64,000 bases of DNA from Woeseia oceani (GCF_001677435.1 NZ_CP016268.1:3895001-3959000); one strand, 5' to 3'. Shown: positions 53,693 through 63,603, numbered from the stretch's first letter. The notes: generated by a model not told the origin, from the letters alone. Made by a program: numbers and translations.

Positions 53693-54295
53693 TTAAGGCT
53701 TGGGTTCTTTGCCCTGTGCGACGGCCTCGATGCGATCGACAGCGTCGATACCACCGGCGCGAAGTACCCGTTTGATCACGAACGGGCCGACGACCGGCGG
53801 CACCCAGAATGCCGGTTCCAGTTCAAAGTAGTAGGTCATCACGGTGCCGTCACCGTCGTCCTGCAGCACCCAGCGTTCGCGACTGAAATTGAAGTCACTG
53901 CGGTCGCGGTGCGCAATCGCGATGATTTCTGAGGGTGGGTTGAGAATCAGGTGACCGGTGCGCTGCATCGACTTGCAAAACAGCAATACGCAGCCTTCCA
54001 TGCGCGTAAAAAAACGCGGTCGTCCGGCACTGTCCGGCGCCAGGTTGCGGGTCTCGACAAACGCGGAGGTGAACTTTTCGAACAGGTCGTAATTGGTCAG
54101 TACCCGGTACAGATCGGCCCGCCCGACATTGAACCGCGCTCTCGATTCAAGCCGATAACGATCGTTCTTGAACTCGACGGTGACTTCCTGCAGGTCTGCA
54201 CCAGCTACCGGCGACTGCACAGCAAGCAATACCAATGCCGCCAGCAACAAGCCGGCGCAGGCACGGGCAGAGTAATGCGCGGTCTTATCTCTCAA
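53693..54295 (-). CDS. exported SRPBCC (START-like) protein
   Basis: 200 residues with a signal peptide (L-L-L-A-A-L-V-L-L-A-V-Q-S-P-V-A-G-A). A soluble domain with Y-x-V-L-T-N-Y-D-L-F-E-K-F and later R-E-R-W-V-L-Q-D-D-G-D-G-T-V-M-T-Y is typical of SRPBCC/polyketide-cyclase folds that bind hydrophobic ligands. It overlaps the end of the AsmA-type gene by 11 bp, so they are co-transcribed. Function unknown. Confidence 0.85.
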   Translation of the reverse strand: MRDKTAHYSARACAGLLLAALVLLAVQSPVAGADLQEVTVEFKNDRYRLESRARFNVGRADLYRVLTNYDLFEKFTSAFVETRNLAPDSAGRPRFFTRMEGCVLLFCKSMQRTGHLILNPPSEIIAIAHRDRSDFNFSRERWVLQDDGDGTVMTYYFELEPAFWVPPVVGPFVIKRVLRAGGIDAVDRIEAVAQGKEPKP

Positions 54296-56468
54296 GCAGT
54301 TTCTTCAGCCGGTCTTTAAGCTGGTCCTCTGCGCTCTTTTCTTCCGCGGGCTCAGTGCTTTCAGCCTCAGTATCCTCGGCCGATTCACCTGCCGAGGCGT
54401 CCGCAGGCGGTGCGATGCGGTCGAGCAACCTCTGGCGCAGCTCATCGCCTTTTTCCTTGAGCGAGTCCTCCACTTCTTTGCGGAACATCGCTTCGATATC
54501 CGGTCGTACGCTGGGGTCGGTCAACGGCCCGCGAACACGAACGGGTATCAAGGCCTCGGTGAACTCGGACAATTCGGCATCGCTGGCACCGCGCACGAAC
54601 TCCGGACGCTCCAGTACCCGGGCTTGCAATGCGTAGTCGATCTCACCGGCCACAAGATTTACAACACCGTTGCCGGTCAGTTGCAGGAACGGCATCTCTG
54701 CCAGCAAATCGTTGTTGCTGAATACGCCGTCGGTGACGGTGCCTGTCGCCTTCACCGAGCTGAACTCGGTCTGCACCGGCGTTTTTGCCGGTGGCGGCTC
54801 TTCGCGTTTGTACAGGGCGCGCGCCGTGCGCAATTGCTGCCACATATCCACGCCCTGCCAGGCACCATCGGCCAGCTCGAAGGACATGCTGCCATTCAGA
54901 TTCTGGCGCATGGCAGACAGCGTCTTGCCACGTGCGGTCAGCGCGAAGCGGCCGTCGATGCTGCCTGTGATGTTGTCGCGCTCGAACATTGCCTGCGCCA
55001 GCGGTGTCAGGCTGACGCCGGTGAGCTGTTCGTTCAACGACAACAAGGGCGTCTCGCCGGAAGCGTCGATACGAACGTCGCCCGAGTAAGTGCCATCAAA
55101 AAGCTCAGCGGAGAGCGGGTTGAGCTGCAACTTGCCGCCGCTGACGTTCAGGCCAAGCTGCATGTTGGTAAAGCGCATGCCGGACAGCGTGGCTTCAGCC
55201 AGCCGCAGGTTGCCGCGGGCATTGAGGCTCCGGATCATTTCGACGGGAATTTCGAAATCGTCGGCTGTGGCTGACGCGGCATCGGCATCCTCTTCGCTGG
55301 CCGGCGCCATGTAGCGGTCAACGTCCATGCGATCTGCGTTCAGGTCGAAGCGAATGGGCGCGTCATTGCCCATCGGCAGCGCGAGCTCACCGGTCACCGT
55401 GGTGTCATCGAGCTGCATATTCATCTTGCTCAGGGTCAGAGCGCTGGCGTCCAGCACTGCATCCGAGCTGAACGAAAGCCTCTGCAATGCGTTCGGGTCA
55501 GCCGTTTCCGGCGCTTCGATGTCCAGCAGATCAAGCAGCTCGGGCAGTGAAAACTGTGCCACCTTGATACCCGCGTCGGCAGTAAGGTCGCTGGCCCAGG
55601 ACAGTGCACGCACTTCGGCGTCGACGGTCAGCCCCAGCGCCGTCAGCACCAGGCTCGTGGGTGCAAGCCGGCTGTTCTCGAGGTCGACCTGCAGACTCGC
55701 TGCAGCCAGGCCGATGTCGGTGCTGTCTTTGGCAAGACCGCTGACTTCACCATCAACGACCAGCTCGTCAAGTACGATGCGGGCGAAGTCGCTGGCAACA
55801 GTGGCCACACCCGAAATGCTCAGTTTGCCGCTGATGTCATCCGGCTTGGCATCGAAGTCAAACTCGCCGCGCACATCGAAGGCTTCACCCAGCGCAATGC
55901 GCCCGGTACGGAGATCAACGTCGTCCAGCGTGTATTCAGCGCCACTTTGCCGGTCGCGATAGCGAATCTCGGCATCACTGATTTCGACGCTGGCAATATC
56001 GAGTCCCGCCAACCCGGAACCCGCGGCGTCGTTCGCTGTTGTTGCTGCCGCGGAATCGTCACCGGACGCGAGGTCCTCCCAGTTGTTGCTGCCAGCGCTG
56101 CTGACTTCAAGATTGAGGCGCAATGATTCGAGCGAGGCGGTGCCAACCGCAATTTCGCGGCGGAGCAGCAACGGCAGCAGCCGTACGCTGAGACGGGCCG
56201 AATCGAAACTCGCAAAAGCTTCGTCGTCGAAGCCGTCAGCGTTACCCAGACGGGTTTCACCCATCTCCACGGCAAGCCAGGGAAACAGGCTGACCGACAG
56301 GTCGCCTTCGATCGTCAGGCTGCGACCCGTGGCCGCTTCGACTTTCGCGGCTATTTCATCCCGGTAGTTGTTGGGGTCTACAAACAGCAGTATTGCGGCT
56401 GCGCTCAACACGACCAGCAGAACGATGCCGGCAATTGCCAGCGTCAGGACTTTGAATAAGCGGTTCAT
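54285..56468 (-). CDS. AsmA-family protein
   Basis: 727 residues from the ATG at 56468 (GGAG 5 bases upstream); ten codons earlier another ATG is possible. N-terminal membrane helix (L-T-L-A-I-A-G-I-V-L-L-V-V-L-S-A-A-A-I-L-L) followed by D-P-N-N-Y-R-D-E-I and the long repeating-groove beta domain of AsmA proteins, ending in an acidic then basic tail. These are periplasmic proteins tied to outer-membrane lipid transport or assembly. Confidence 0.92.
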   Translation of the reverse strand: MNRLFKVLTLAIAGIVLLVVLSAAAILLFVDPNNYRDEIAAKVEAATGRSLTIEGDLSVSLFPWLAVEMGETRLGNADGFDDEAFASFDSARLSVRLLPLLLRREIAVGTASLESLRLNLEVSSAGSNNWEDLASGDDSAAATTANDAAGSGLAGLDIASVEISDAEIRYRDRQSGAEYTLDDVDLRTGRIALGEAFDVRGEFDFDAKPDDISGKLSISGVATVASDFARIVLDELVVDGEVSGLAKDSTDIGLAAASLQVDLENSRLAPTSLVLTALGLTVDAEVRALSWASDLTADAGIKVAQFSLPELLDLLDIEAPETADPNALQRLSFSSDAVLDASALTLSKMNMQLDDTTVTGELALPMGNDAPIRFDLNADRMDVDRYMAPASEEDADAASATADDFEIPVEMIRSLNARGNLRLAEATLSGMRFTNMQLGLNVSGGKLQLNPLSAELFDGTYSGDVRIDASGETPLLSLNEQLTGVSLTPLAQAMFERDNITGSIDGRFALTARGKTLSAMRQNLNGSMSFELADGAWQGVDMWQQLRTARALYKREEPPPAKTPVQTEFSSVKATGTVTDGVFSNNDLLAEMPFLQLTGNGVVNLVAGEIDYALQARVLERPEFVRGASDAELSEFTEALIPVRVRGPLTDPSVRPDIEAMFRKEVEDSLKEKGDELRQRLLDRIAPPADASAGESAEDTEAESTEPAEEKSAEDQLKDRLKKLLER

Positions 56469-56593
56469 ACGGCTCCGGGGGTTTGCATCGAACGGCAAAG
56501 GATATCAAATATCAATGACCGCCTGCGTGTGAGGCCGTTCCGCTTTTTTGTGAATTGCGGCGAATTCCGGGCCTTATTCGCTGTCGGCGTCGC

Positions 56594-57484
56594 TTAATCG
56601 CGACACATTTGCAGATCACCGTTCAGTGTGCGGATGGTGACCCGGCCACTGCCACCGCCCTCAGTAAAGACCAGTTCCCTGCCTGGCGCGTATTTGCTGG
56701 TCCGCCTCGATTCCGGGCCGAAGCAGTTGCGGATATCGCCGTTGAAGGTTTCCACGTCAAAGCGCGCGGAAATCGCGCCTGTAAAGTCTATGTCGACGTC
56801 GCCGTTGATTGTTTCCACGTCCAGTCTGCCTTTGTTCAGCAACTGCGCGCGAAACACAATGTCGCCGCTGGTAGTGTTCATGCTGACTCGCGTGAAACGA
56901 CCATCGGCCACCGTTACGTCTCCGCTAACCGAACCGGTCTCGATTTCACCGGACAAACCAACGACGTCGATATCACCGCTGACCGAGCCAATTGTTGCGT
57001 GCAACTCTTTGTCGTCACCGCGCACGGTAATGTCACCACTAACGGTATCGATATCGATGTCTGACTCGAACACGTAAGTATCGATGTCACCACTGACGGT
57101 TTGCAGACGCTGCGAACCGTGAACGTCATTGGTCACGATATCTGCGCTTACACCGGCAATCTTGACTGAGCTGTTTTGTGGAACACGAATCTCCAGATCG
57201 CTTGATGTACCGCGCGCATTGTTACGCGGGACTCTGACAAGGATTTTCACTTCATTGCCGTCGCGCTCGAAGATCAGCTCTTCAACACCACGACCCAGAT
57301 CGCTGTTGACCTCGACCTGATTGCGCGACCAGCCTTTCACTTCGATCGAGCCAGCCGGGTTGGAGATCGACACGAGCCCATCTTCGCTGGCGTCGATGAT
57401 CTGCCGAATTTCTTCAGCCGCCACCAATGCCGTACCTGCAAGGTACAACGCAATCGCGACAAATCCTTTCATAGTCCTGCTCAT
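56594..57484 (-). CDS. exported DUF4097-type beta-repeat protein
   Basis: 296 residues with a signal peptide (M-K-G-F-V-A-I-A-L-Y-L-A-G-T-A-L-V-A-A). The body is a right-handed beta structure with repeated V-S-G-D-I / T-S-G-D-I / N-G-D-V units at about 15-20 residue spacing, as in DUF4097. The ATG at 57484 or 57472 can start it. It lies right after the anti-sigma gene and is probably part of the same regulon; the family occurs next to such sigma/anti-sigma pairs. Confidence 0.87.
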   Translation of the reverse strand: MSRTMKGFVAIALYLAGTALVAAEEIRQIIDASEDGLVSISNPAGSIEVKGWSRNQVEVNSDLGRGVEELIFERDGNEVKILVRVPRNNARGTSSDLEIRVPQNSSVKIAGVSADIVTNDVHGSQRLQTVSGDIDTYVFESDIDIDTVSGDITVRGDDKELHATIGSVSGDIDVVGLSGEIETGSVSGDVTVADGRFTRVSMNTTSGDIVFRAQLLNKGRLDVETINGDVDIDFTGAISARFDVETFNGDIRNCFGPESRRTSKYAPGRELVFTEGGGSGRVTIRTLNGDLQMCRD

Positions 57485-57552
57485 TTCAATGTCTCGTTTG
57501 TCGGGTTCGTGCGCGTTTCCGCCGCACCCCTACGAACCTCGGTTGCCTATCC

Positions 57553-58143
57553 CTAGATATCCGTGCGGCGCATAACCGCATGACTGATACCATCAACTTT
57601 TTGCATGATTGCCAGTTCTTCGCTGTAAGTACTGAGCAGCAATTCCTGCAACAGTACATTGTCCGGTTCTTGCGCCAGAGCCTTGTTGATTTCCGCGATC
57701 GCCGCTCGAATCACGTTGATATTCCTCTCAACTTCCTCGCGTGTTGCGGTCGGCAAGCGCTCCAGCTGCTGATCAAGTTTCACAACCAGGCTGTCACGTG
57801 CGTCCTGAAAATCCGGGCCCAGGCTGTACTTGCTGCCAAACGAGCCGGAGACAGGCTCGAAGGTCAACTCGCCGGAACTGGCCACGGGCGGAACCGTAAC
57901 GTCTGTGTTGTTCATGGTTATCCAGGTCAGCGTCGACGACGCGCCAACCAGCAGCAGCACTGCGGCCGCCTGTGCGAACATACTCGGCCAGCGACGTTCT
58001 GCCTGTGCGACCGGCCGCTCACTGACGTCGATAGCTGCCGCAATACCTGGCCACAAATCACGTGCGGGCTGAACCTCGGTCGCGATTCCTCGCGCCCGAT
58101 TCACTACTTCACGTTCCCTGTCTGTCATGTCGTCGTTATTCAT
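57553..58143 (-). CDS. putative anti-sigma factor
   Basis: 196 residues. One membrane helix near residues 55-76 (S-M-F-A-Q-A-A-A-V-L-L-L-V-G-A) separates a short cytoplasmic helix-rich part from a periplasmic coiled part (L-D-Q-Q-L-E-R-L-P-T-A-T-R-E-E-V). The gene overlaps the sigma stop by 4 bp. The order sigma, membrane protein and DUF4097 supports the anti-sigma call; no zinc motif. Confidence 0.7.
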   Translation of the reverse strand: MNNDDMTDREREVVNRARGIATEVQPARDLWPGIAAAIDVSERPVAQAERRWPSMFAQAAAVLLLVGASSTLTWITMNNTDVTVPPVASSGELTFEPVSGSFGSKYSLGPDFQDARDSLVVKLDQQLERLPTATREEVERNINVIRAAIAEINKALAQEPDNVLLQELLLSTYSEELAIMQKVDGISHAVMRRTDI

Positions 58144-58727
58144 GTCTCTGCACCTTCCAGTTGCTGCGCCAGCAAGCGGCGCGCGCGGTGTAGTTGTGCT
58201 TTGCTGGTGCCGCTGGCTATGCCCAACATTTCGCCAGTTTCATCGTGGCTGTAACCGTATACGGCATTCAAGACGAAAACATGGCGGGCACCCGCCGGTA
58301 ATTCGTCAAGCGCCTGCTCCAGATCCTGCAAACCGCCACTGTCACCGACAGTTGCCGTGGGTGGCGCTATGTCTCGCACCACCTGCAGCCGATCATGCTC
58401 CCGGCGCGACTTGCGCATACGCCCAAGCACGGCATTGACGGCGATTCTGTGCAGCCAGGTTGCAAATGCGCTATCGCCCCGGAACAGCTCAAGCCTGGTC
58501 CATGCCTGAATGAAGGCTTCCTGCGCGCAATCTTCAGCCTCGCTCGCATTGCCGGTCATGCGCAGACACAGGCCGTACACTTTGCCAACGTGCAGGCGAT
58601 AAAGCGCCTCGAACGCCGTCGAACTGCCTTTCTGTGCAAGGGCGATGAGGGTTTGCTCGTCGCCCGCACCCTGATTGCTTACCGCCACTGGCTCATCTTC
58701 CTCGCGATTGGCGGCCACAGACGCTCC
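58140..58727 (-). CDS. ECF RNA polymerase sigma factor
   Basis: 195 residues from a TTG at 58727 (GGGAG upstream); a GTG at 58688 (GAGGA site) is also good, and the open frame reaches 58928 with no support. Region 2: L-Y-R-L-H-V-G-K-V-Y-G-L-C-L-R-M-T-G-N-A followed by E-D-C-A-Q-E-A-F-I-Q-A-W. Region 4: Y-G-Y-S-H-D-E-T-G-E-M-L-G-I-A-S-G-T-S-K-A. It is followed by its anti-sigma gene with a 4-bp overlap. Likely an envelope stress factor. Confidence 0.85.
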   Translation of the reverse strand, partial: GASVAANREEDEPVAVSNQGAGDEQTLIALAQKGSSTAFEALYRLHVGKVYGLCLRMTGNASEAEDCAQEAFIQAWTRLELFRGDSAFATWLHRIAVNAVLGRMRKSRREHDRLQVVRDIAPPTATVGDSGGLQDLEQALDELPAGARHVFVLNAVYGYSHDETGEMLGIASGTSKAQLHRARRLLAQQLEGAET

Positions 58728-59130
58728 CAAAGCCGAAATCTCCCGTTCTTTGCTGTTTGGACGTCCGTCGTCCCGGTTTGGTTTAAGCAATGGCCGCAGA
58801 AGAAGCGTGAATTGTGCCCCAGAAACCGACAAAACAGGCGACAGACACTTTTTCTGTCGGGCCCGTGTCGCCACCGGCCATGTTCGCTGCCGGTAGTCGG
58901 GAGTCACGTCGGGCTTTCCCGGCCGCAAGACCCACGACCAGCATTTCCCGCAACTGAAACCTGTGCGCGGGCACGATTCTGGTATTATGCGGCAGGGGAA
59001 AATCTACCGCACAACGCCAGACTGAAATCGAAAAGAAATAAAGAAATGGCGCATGGACAGTAGCGACCAGAAAATCACAATGCAGGCACAGTCTAAAGGG
59101 ATCGAAACCAATGCCGGCAACATGTAGCTG
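58728..59130. other. divergent control region, sigma factor / GGDEF gene
   Basis: About 400 bases. The sigma factor frame is open into it, but that part has no conserved sequence. No separate gene is seen. Confidence 0.5.
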
Positions 59131-61245
59131 ATGGCGAGTTATACCATTCTGTACCTCGGCCATCGTGAGTTTGCCGAAGACTTCCTGCAACAACTCGAGC
59201 AACAAGATTGCTGCGGGCGATTGATCGACTGCGATAACCCGGCCTCTGCCATTACGCTGGCCAAAGACAGCCGGGTCGATATCGTGCTGTTTGAGACCGG
59301 ACCTGGCCTGGGCCGCTCCGGTGAAATCCTGAAAAACCTCGTTCGTTCCTTCGCCGGTTATCCGCTGGTTGCCCTGACCGACCGCGATCACGAGCATCGC
59401 GGCGTCGCGGCAGTACGGGTCGGCGCACAGGGTTATCTGTGCATGGATGACAGCAGGCTGGAACGGCAACTCGGCGTATTACACCATGCCATGCAGCGAC
59501 ACCGACTGCTCGAGAGCCTTTCAGAAGCCGACGACACCGTGCTCTCGATACTAAAGAGCATTAACGACGGTGTGATCGTTGTGGACAGCGACGGCCACGT
59601 ACTTGACATCAATCCCGCCGCTCGCTCAATACTCGGGCTGCCGCGGCGTGGCACGCCGGGTCCGGAATGGGTCGCGACCTTTTGCAGTCTGGAAGCGGAC
59701 GGCGTAACTCAAACCGGGCAAAGCCTGCGGCCACTGTTTCGTGCCCGTCGCGGCGAAAAATTCAGCAACCAGATTGCATTGCACCGGGCCGAGCAACAAG
59801 CCGATACGCTGCTCAGTATCAACGGCCAGGGCCTTTACAACTCAAGCCAGTCGCTGGTCGGCGGCGTCATTACGTTCCGTGATGTCACCGAAGTCATGTA
59901 CAAGACACTCGAACTTGAGAAGCGGGCTGAATACGACGACCTGACCATGCTGCCAAACCGGCGGCTGTTTTCGCGCCAGCTGCAAAAAGCCATGGGCCGC
60001 GCGCAGCGCAGCAAGCGCCCGCTCGGCGTGCTGTTCATCGACCTCGATCGCTTTAAATCCATCAACGACACGCTCGGCCATGACTGCGGCGACGAATTGC
60101 TCCGGCAGGTTGCCAAGCGAATTCAGAGCAACCTCCGGGTTGGTGATTTTTGCGGGCGCTGGGGCGGTGACGAGTTTGTCGCCTGCCTGGAAGAATTTGG
60201 TGACGCTGACGATGCTGCCGCTGTTGCACAGAAGTTGCTACTGGTGCTGTCGGAAAAGTACAGCATCAACGAGAGCGAAGTTTACGCAACGCCCAGCATC
60301 GGTATTGCCTTATACCCTGAGTCCGGCATGAGCACGGACCGGCTGGTTAAAGCCGCTGATGTGGCCATGTACCAGGCGAAAAAGCGTGGGGGCGGCCGGT
60401 TTCAGTACTATTCCGCAGCGCTTAACGCCAAGCTTGAACAAAGTGACGAACTGGAGATCGGCCTGCGCCACGCGCTCGTGCGCAACGAATTCATCCTCCA
60501 TTACCAGCCGCGCATCGACGTCTTGTCCGGGCGCCTCATTGGCCTCGAAGCGCTGCTTCGGTGGCAGCACCCGCGCTACGGCCTGTTACCGCCAGCACGC
60601 TTTTTGAGCATTCTCGAAAGCAGCGGACTCATACATTCGGCGGGCGAGTGGATTATCGACACGGCGTGCCGGCAGCTCGCTGCATGGCAACGACAGTTCG
60701 ACCTTCCGGACTTGTCGGTGGCCATCAATCTCTCGTCCCAGCAGCTGACTCACGGCCGGCTGGTCGACGCCGTTGAACGTGCACTTGCGAATACGGCCCT
60801 GGACCCCGGCTGCATAGAATTCGAGTTATCCGATGGCGATATCGTCGGTCGACGGCCAACTGAACGAGAGTTGCTGGAAGCACTGCGCCGACTGGGTGTA
60901 CGGCTGTCACTCGACAACTTCGGCACGCGCGATATCTCCTTTACCTCACTCGATACCGGTGTGATAGACAGCTTCGTGCTCGACCCCAGTCTGATTCAGG
61001 ATGTCGAAATCAATCACAGCCATCAGCGTATCGTGCGCGCTGCAATCGCGATGGCGCGCGGACTGAATATAGAAGTAGCGGCAGAGGGCGTTGAAACCAT
61101 TACGCAACTGGAGTTTCTGAAGAGCTGCGATTGCGATCTCGCACAAGGCTTTCTGATCAGCAAGCCGATGCAGGCAGAAAAAGTATCGAGCATTCTGCGC
61201 AACGAAATCGCAGGCGCCCGCTTGTTGCACATCAACGCCGCCTGA
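59131..61245 (+). CDS. GGDEF-EAL protein with pseudo-receiver and PAS domains
   Basis: 704 residues. An N-terminal receiver-like domain (1-120) has Glu in V-L-F-E-T-G at the normal phosphoacceptor site, so it is probably a pseudo-receiver. A PAS domain follows (about 140-260). The GGDEF domain has the intact motif G-G-D-E-F at 345-349 and should make c-di-GMP. The EAL domain keeps E-A-L at 473-475 and A-E-G-V-E-T, but has Asp at 568 for the Glu of T-E-S, D595-N596 for the metal D-D, and V611 for the catalytic lysine. So phosphodiesterase activity is probably lost. Cytoplasmic; no membrane helix. Confidence 0.9.
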   Translation: MASYTILYLGHREFAEDFLQQLEQQDCCGRLIDCDNPASAITLAKDSRVDIVLFETGPGLGRSGEILKNLVRSFAGYPLVALTDRDHEHRGVAAVRVGAQGYLCMDDSRLERQLGVLHHAMQRHRLLESLSEADDTVLSILKSINDGVIVVDSDGHVLDINPAARSILGLPRRGTPGPEWVATFCSLEADGVTQTGQSLRPLFRARRGEKFSNQIALHRAEQQADTLLSINGQGLYNSSQSLVGGVITFRDVTEVMYKTLELEKRAEYDDLTMLPNRRLFSRQLQKAMGRAQRSKRPLGVLFIDLDRFKSINDTLGHDCGDELLRQVAKRIQSNLRVGDFCGRWGGDEFVACLEEFGDADDAAAVAQKLLLVLSEKYSINESEVYATPSIGIALYPESGMSTDRLVKAADVAMYQAKKRGGGRFQYYSAALNAKLEQSDELEIGLRHALVRNEFILHYQPRIDVLSGRLIGLEALLRWQHPRYGLLPPARFLSILESSGLIHSAGEWIIDTACRQLAAWQRQFDLPDLSVAINLSSQQLTHGRLVDAVERALANTALDPGCIEFELSDGDIVGRRPTERELLEALRRLGVRLSLDNFGTRDISFTSLDTGVIDSFVLDPSLIQDVEINHSHQRIVRAAIAMARGLNIEVAAEGVETITQLEFLKSCDCDLAQGFLISKPMQAEKVSSILRNEIAGARLLHINAA

Positions 61246-61246
61246 T

Positions 61247-61555
61247 TCAGTTTTCCAGGCCGCAACTCCAGCAAGCCGCAAACTGCCCTTCATTGTCTTC
61301 ACCGCAATTGCCGCAGCGCCAGATTTCTCCCGGGCTTTCCTGCAGCAGCGTCTCGGCGTCGATCAGCTGCAATGCCCGGTCGTAATCCAGATCATTGTTG
61401 ATCCACAGTTCCGGCCAGACTTCCTGAAACGGCATTTCACCCACTATCGACCCCAGATGCTCGTTGCGCAGAAACGCGTCGATACCTTCGCTCCGCAACA
61501 GGTTGCGGTAGTGGTTGATCGTAATGATCGACGGCGCAGTCGTTAGTTTTCGCAT
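61247..61555 (-). CDS. DUF2007-type small protein with zinc ribbon
   Basis: 102 residues. The first 75 residues are of the DUF2007 (putative signal-transducing) type: S-E-G-I-D-A-F-L-R-N-E-H-L-G-S. The C-terminal ribbon has C81-G-N-C84 and C95-W-S-C98, able to hold one zinc. It is 17 bp after trpA and likely read as part of that operon, with no functional link known. Confidence 0.82.
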   Translation of the reverse strand: MRKLTTAPSIITINHYRNLLRSEGIDAFLRNEHLGSIVGEMPFQEVWPELWINNDLDYDRALQLIDAETLLQESPGEIWRCGNCGEDNEGQFAACWSCGLEN

Positions 61556-61572
61556 GACCGTCTCTTGCTCAC

Positions 61573-62343
61573 TCAGTCTCGCAGGCTACGCAGGAAGGCC
61601 GCCGGATCTTCACCACGTTCCAGCACTTCAACCAGCGCCGAACCCACGATAGCACCAGCGGCATGCTGACCCACGTTGGCAACATCACCAGCCGCACGGA
61701 TGCCGAAACCGGCACAGACCGGCAGCGGCGATACCTTGCTGACCCGATCAAGATAGGCGGCGAGGTCGTCGGGCAGACCACCGTCGCCACCCGTGATGCC
61801 GGTGATCGTTACGGCATACAGAAAACCACGCGACGCGTCTGCCAGTAATTGCAGCCGTTCCGCGGGCGTGGCCGGCGTAACCAGTTGCACAACACCCAGC
61901 CCCTGCGATTCCAGCGCGGCACGCAGGTCATGACTTTCTTCAAACGGCAGATCCGGAACGATGAAGCCACAAACACCGGCCGCCAGCGCGCGCTTCGCCA
62001 GTTCGTCGTAGCCGATAGCCAGCAAGGGATTCATGTAAGACATGAGCACAACGGGCGCCTTGATCCGGTCGCGGTTGGCGCTCAGTTGCTCAAGGATCCA
62101 GCGCAACGACACTCCGTTCTTGATGGCCTCATGGCTGGATCGCTGGATCGTCATGCCATCGGCCATCGGGTCGGAGAAGGGCACACCAATCTCCACAACG
62201 TCGCCGACATCGCTGACGGCCGCCAGGACGTCCATGAAATCTTCAAGCTTCGGATAGCCCGCCGTGATGAACGGTATCAGCGCCGGTCGCCCGGCATCGT
62301 TCGCGGCACGCAGTGCACTGCTGACGGATTCGTGTGCACTCAT
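61573..62343 (-). CDS. trpA: tryptophan synthase alpha subunit
   Basis: 256 residues. Catalytic E51 and D62 in V-E-I-G-V-P-F-S-D-P. It cleaves indole-3-glycerol phosphate to indole and glyceraldehyde 3-phosphate and passes indole to TrpB. Its ATG overlaps the trpB stop by 4 bp. Confidence 0.97.
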   Translation of the reverse strand: MSAHESVSSALRAANDAGRPALIPFITAGYPKLEDFMDVLAAVSDVGDVVEIGVPFSDPMADGMTIQRSSHEAIKNGVSLRWILEQLSANRDRIKAPVVLMSYMNPLLAIGYDELAKRALAAGVCGFIVPDLPFEESHDLRAALESQGLGVVQLVTPATPAERLQLLADASRGFLYAVTITGITGGDGGLPDDLAAYLDRVSKVSPLPVCAGFGIRAAGDVANVGQHAAGAIVGSALVEVLERGEDPAAFLRSLRD

Positions 62344-63593
62344 TTGCGGGCACTCACGGGGTACTGGATCAGGGTCGGCATGTCTTTGTCACCACGACCG
62401 GAGTTGCCGATCAGAATTCGTTTGCCCGGATTGTTGGCCGCCCACTTTTTTGCGGCCGCGTAAGCATGTGCGGTTTCCAGCGCCGTCAGTATCCCTTCGG
62501 CCTCGCACAATTCGCCCAGCGCATCGAGGGCTTCCTCATCGCTGGCCATGATGTAGTTCACACGACCGATGGCCTGCAGCAGTGCATGCTCGGGACCAAC
62601 GCCCGAATAGTCGAGCCCGGCAGAAATCGAATGCGTTTCCTGCACCTGGCCATCATCGTCCTGCAGAATCATGGTGTAACTGCCCTGCAGAACTCCGGGC
62701 CGACCCGTCGCAAGGGTCGCCGCATTGTCGCCGAGACCCGGACCGCGGCCGCCAGGTTCAACCCCGAACAGTTCGGTTTGCGTGTCCGCCAGCAGCGGAT
62801 AGAACAGGCCGATTGCATTGGAGCCACCGCCGACGCAGGCGAACGCGGCGTCCGGTAGTCCGCCCGCCAGCCGCAACATCTGCTCGCGCGCCTCTTCGCC
62901 AATCACGTTCTGCAATTCCCGCACCAGCCACGGATACGGATGCGGCCCAACCGCCGAACCCAGCAGATAGTAAATGCCATCCGGATCCGATACCCAGCAG
63001 CGCATCGCTTCGTCGATAGCGGCGCGCAGGGTCGCATCGCCACTCTCGACCGCCACGACTTCCGCACCGAGGCGGTGCATGCGGTCTACGTTCGGCGCCT
63101 GCCGTTGCATGTCGAGCGCGCCCATGTAAACCGTGCAGGGCAATCCCACTCTGGCACAGGCGGCAGCCGAGGCAACGCCGTGCTGACCAGCACCCGTTTC
63201 AGCGATGACGCGCTTTGCACCGAGCCGTTTCGCCAACAAGGCCTGGCCAATAGCATTGTTGATCTTGTGCGCACCGGTATGCGCAAGGTCTTCGCGTTTC
63301 AGCCATACGTCACAGCCCCAGCGTGCGCTCAATGTCGGCGCGGGCGTCAGCGCTGTTGGTCGGCCAACCCAGTTGTGCAGTTCGGCGCGAAACTCCTTTT
63401 GGAAATCATCGTCATGCAGAAACTTGCGCACGCCTTGCTCAAGCCGCTCGAACGCGGGCACCAGCGTTTCGGGAATGTAGCGCCCGCCGAAGGGACCGAA
63501 GCGGCCACGTTCATCCGGTAGCTCGCCATTGATTGAGGCAGCGAGCAGCTTCTCTGCGTCACCTGACTCCAGTAAAGACTTCATGGTTTTCAA
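62340..63593 (-). CDS. trpB: tryptophan synthase beta subunit
   Basis: 417 residues. PLP lysine in H-K-I-N-N-A-I-G-Q (K110), start F-G-P-F-G-G-R-Y-I-P-E-T typical. It condenses indole with serine to tryptophan. Ordered trpF-trpB-trpA as in many gammaproteobacteria outside the enteric group. Confidence 0.97.
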   Translation of the reverse strand: MKTMKSLLESGDAEKLLAASINGELPDERGRFGPFGGRYIPETLVPAFERLEQGVRKFLHDDDFQKEFRAELHNWVGRPTALTPAPTLSARWGCDVWLKREDLAHTGAHKINNAIGQALLAKRLGAKRVIAETGAGQHGVASAAACARVGLPCTVYMGALDMQRQAPNVDRMHRLGAEVVAVESGDATLRAAIDEAMRCWVSDPDGIYYLLGSAVGPHPYPWLVRELQNVIGEEAREQMLRLAGGLPDAAFACVGGGSNAIGLFYPLLADTQTELFGVEPGGRGPGLGDNAATLATGRPGVLQGSYTMILQDDDGQVQETHSISAGLDYSGVGPEHALLQAIGRVNYIMASDEEALDALGELCEAEGILTALETAHAYAAAKKWAANNPGKRILIGNSGRGDKDMPTLIQYPVSARK

Positions 63594-63603
63594 CCTCGGT
63601 TCT

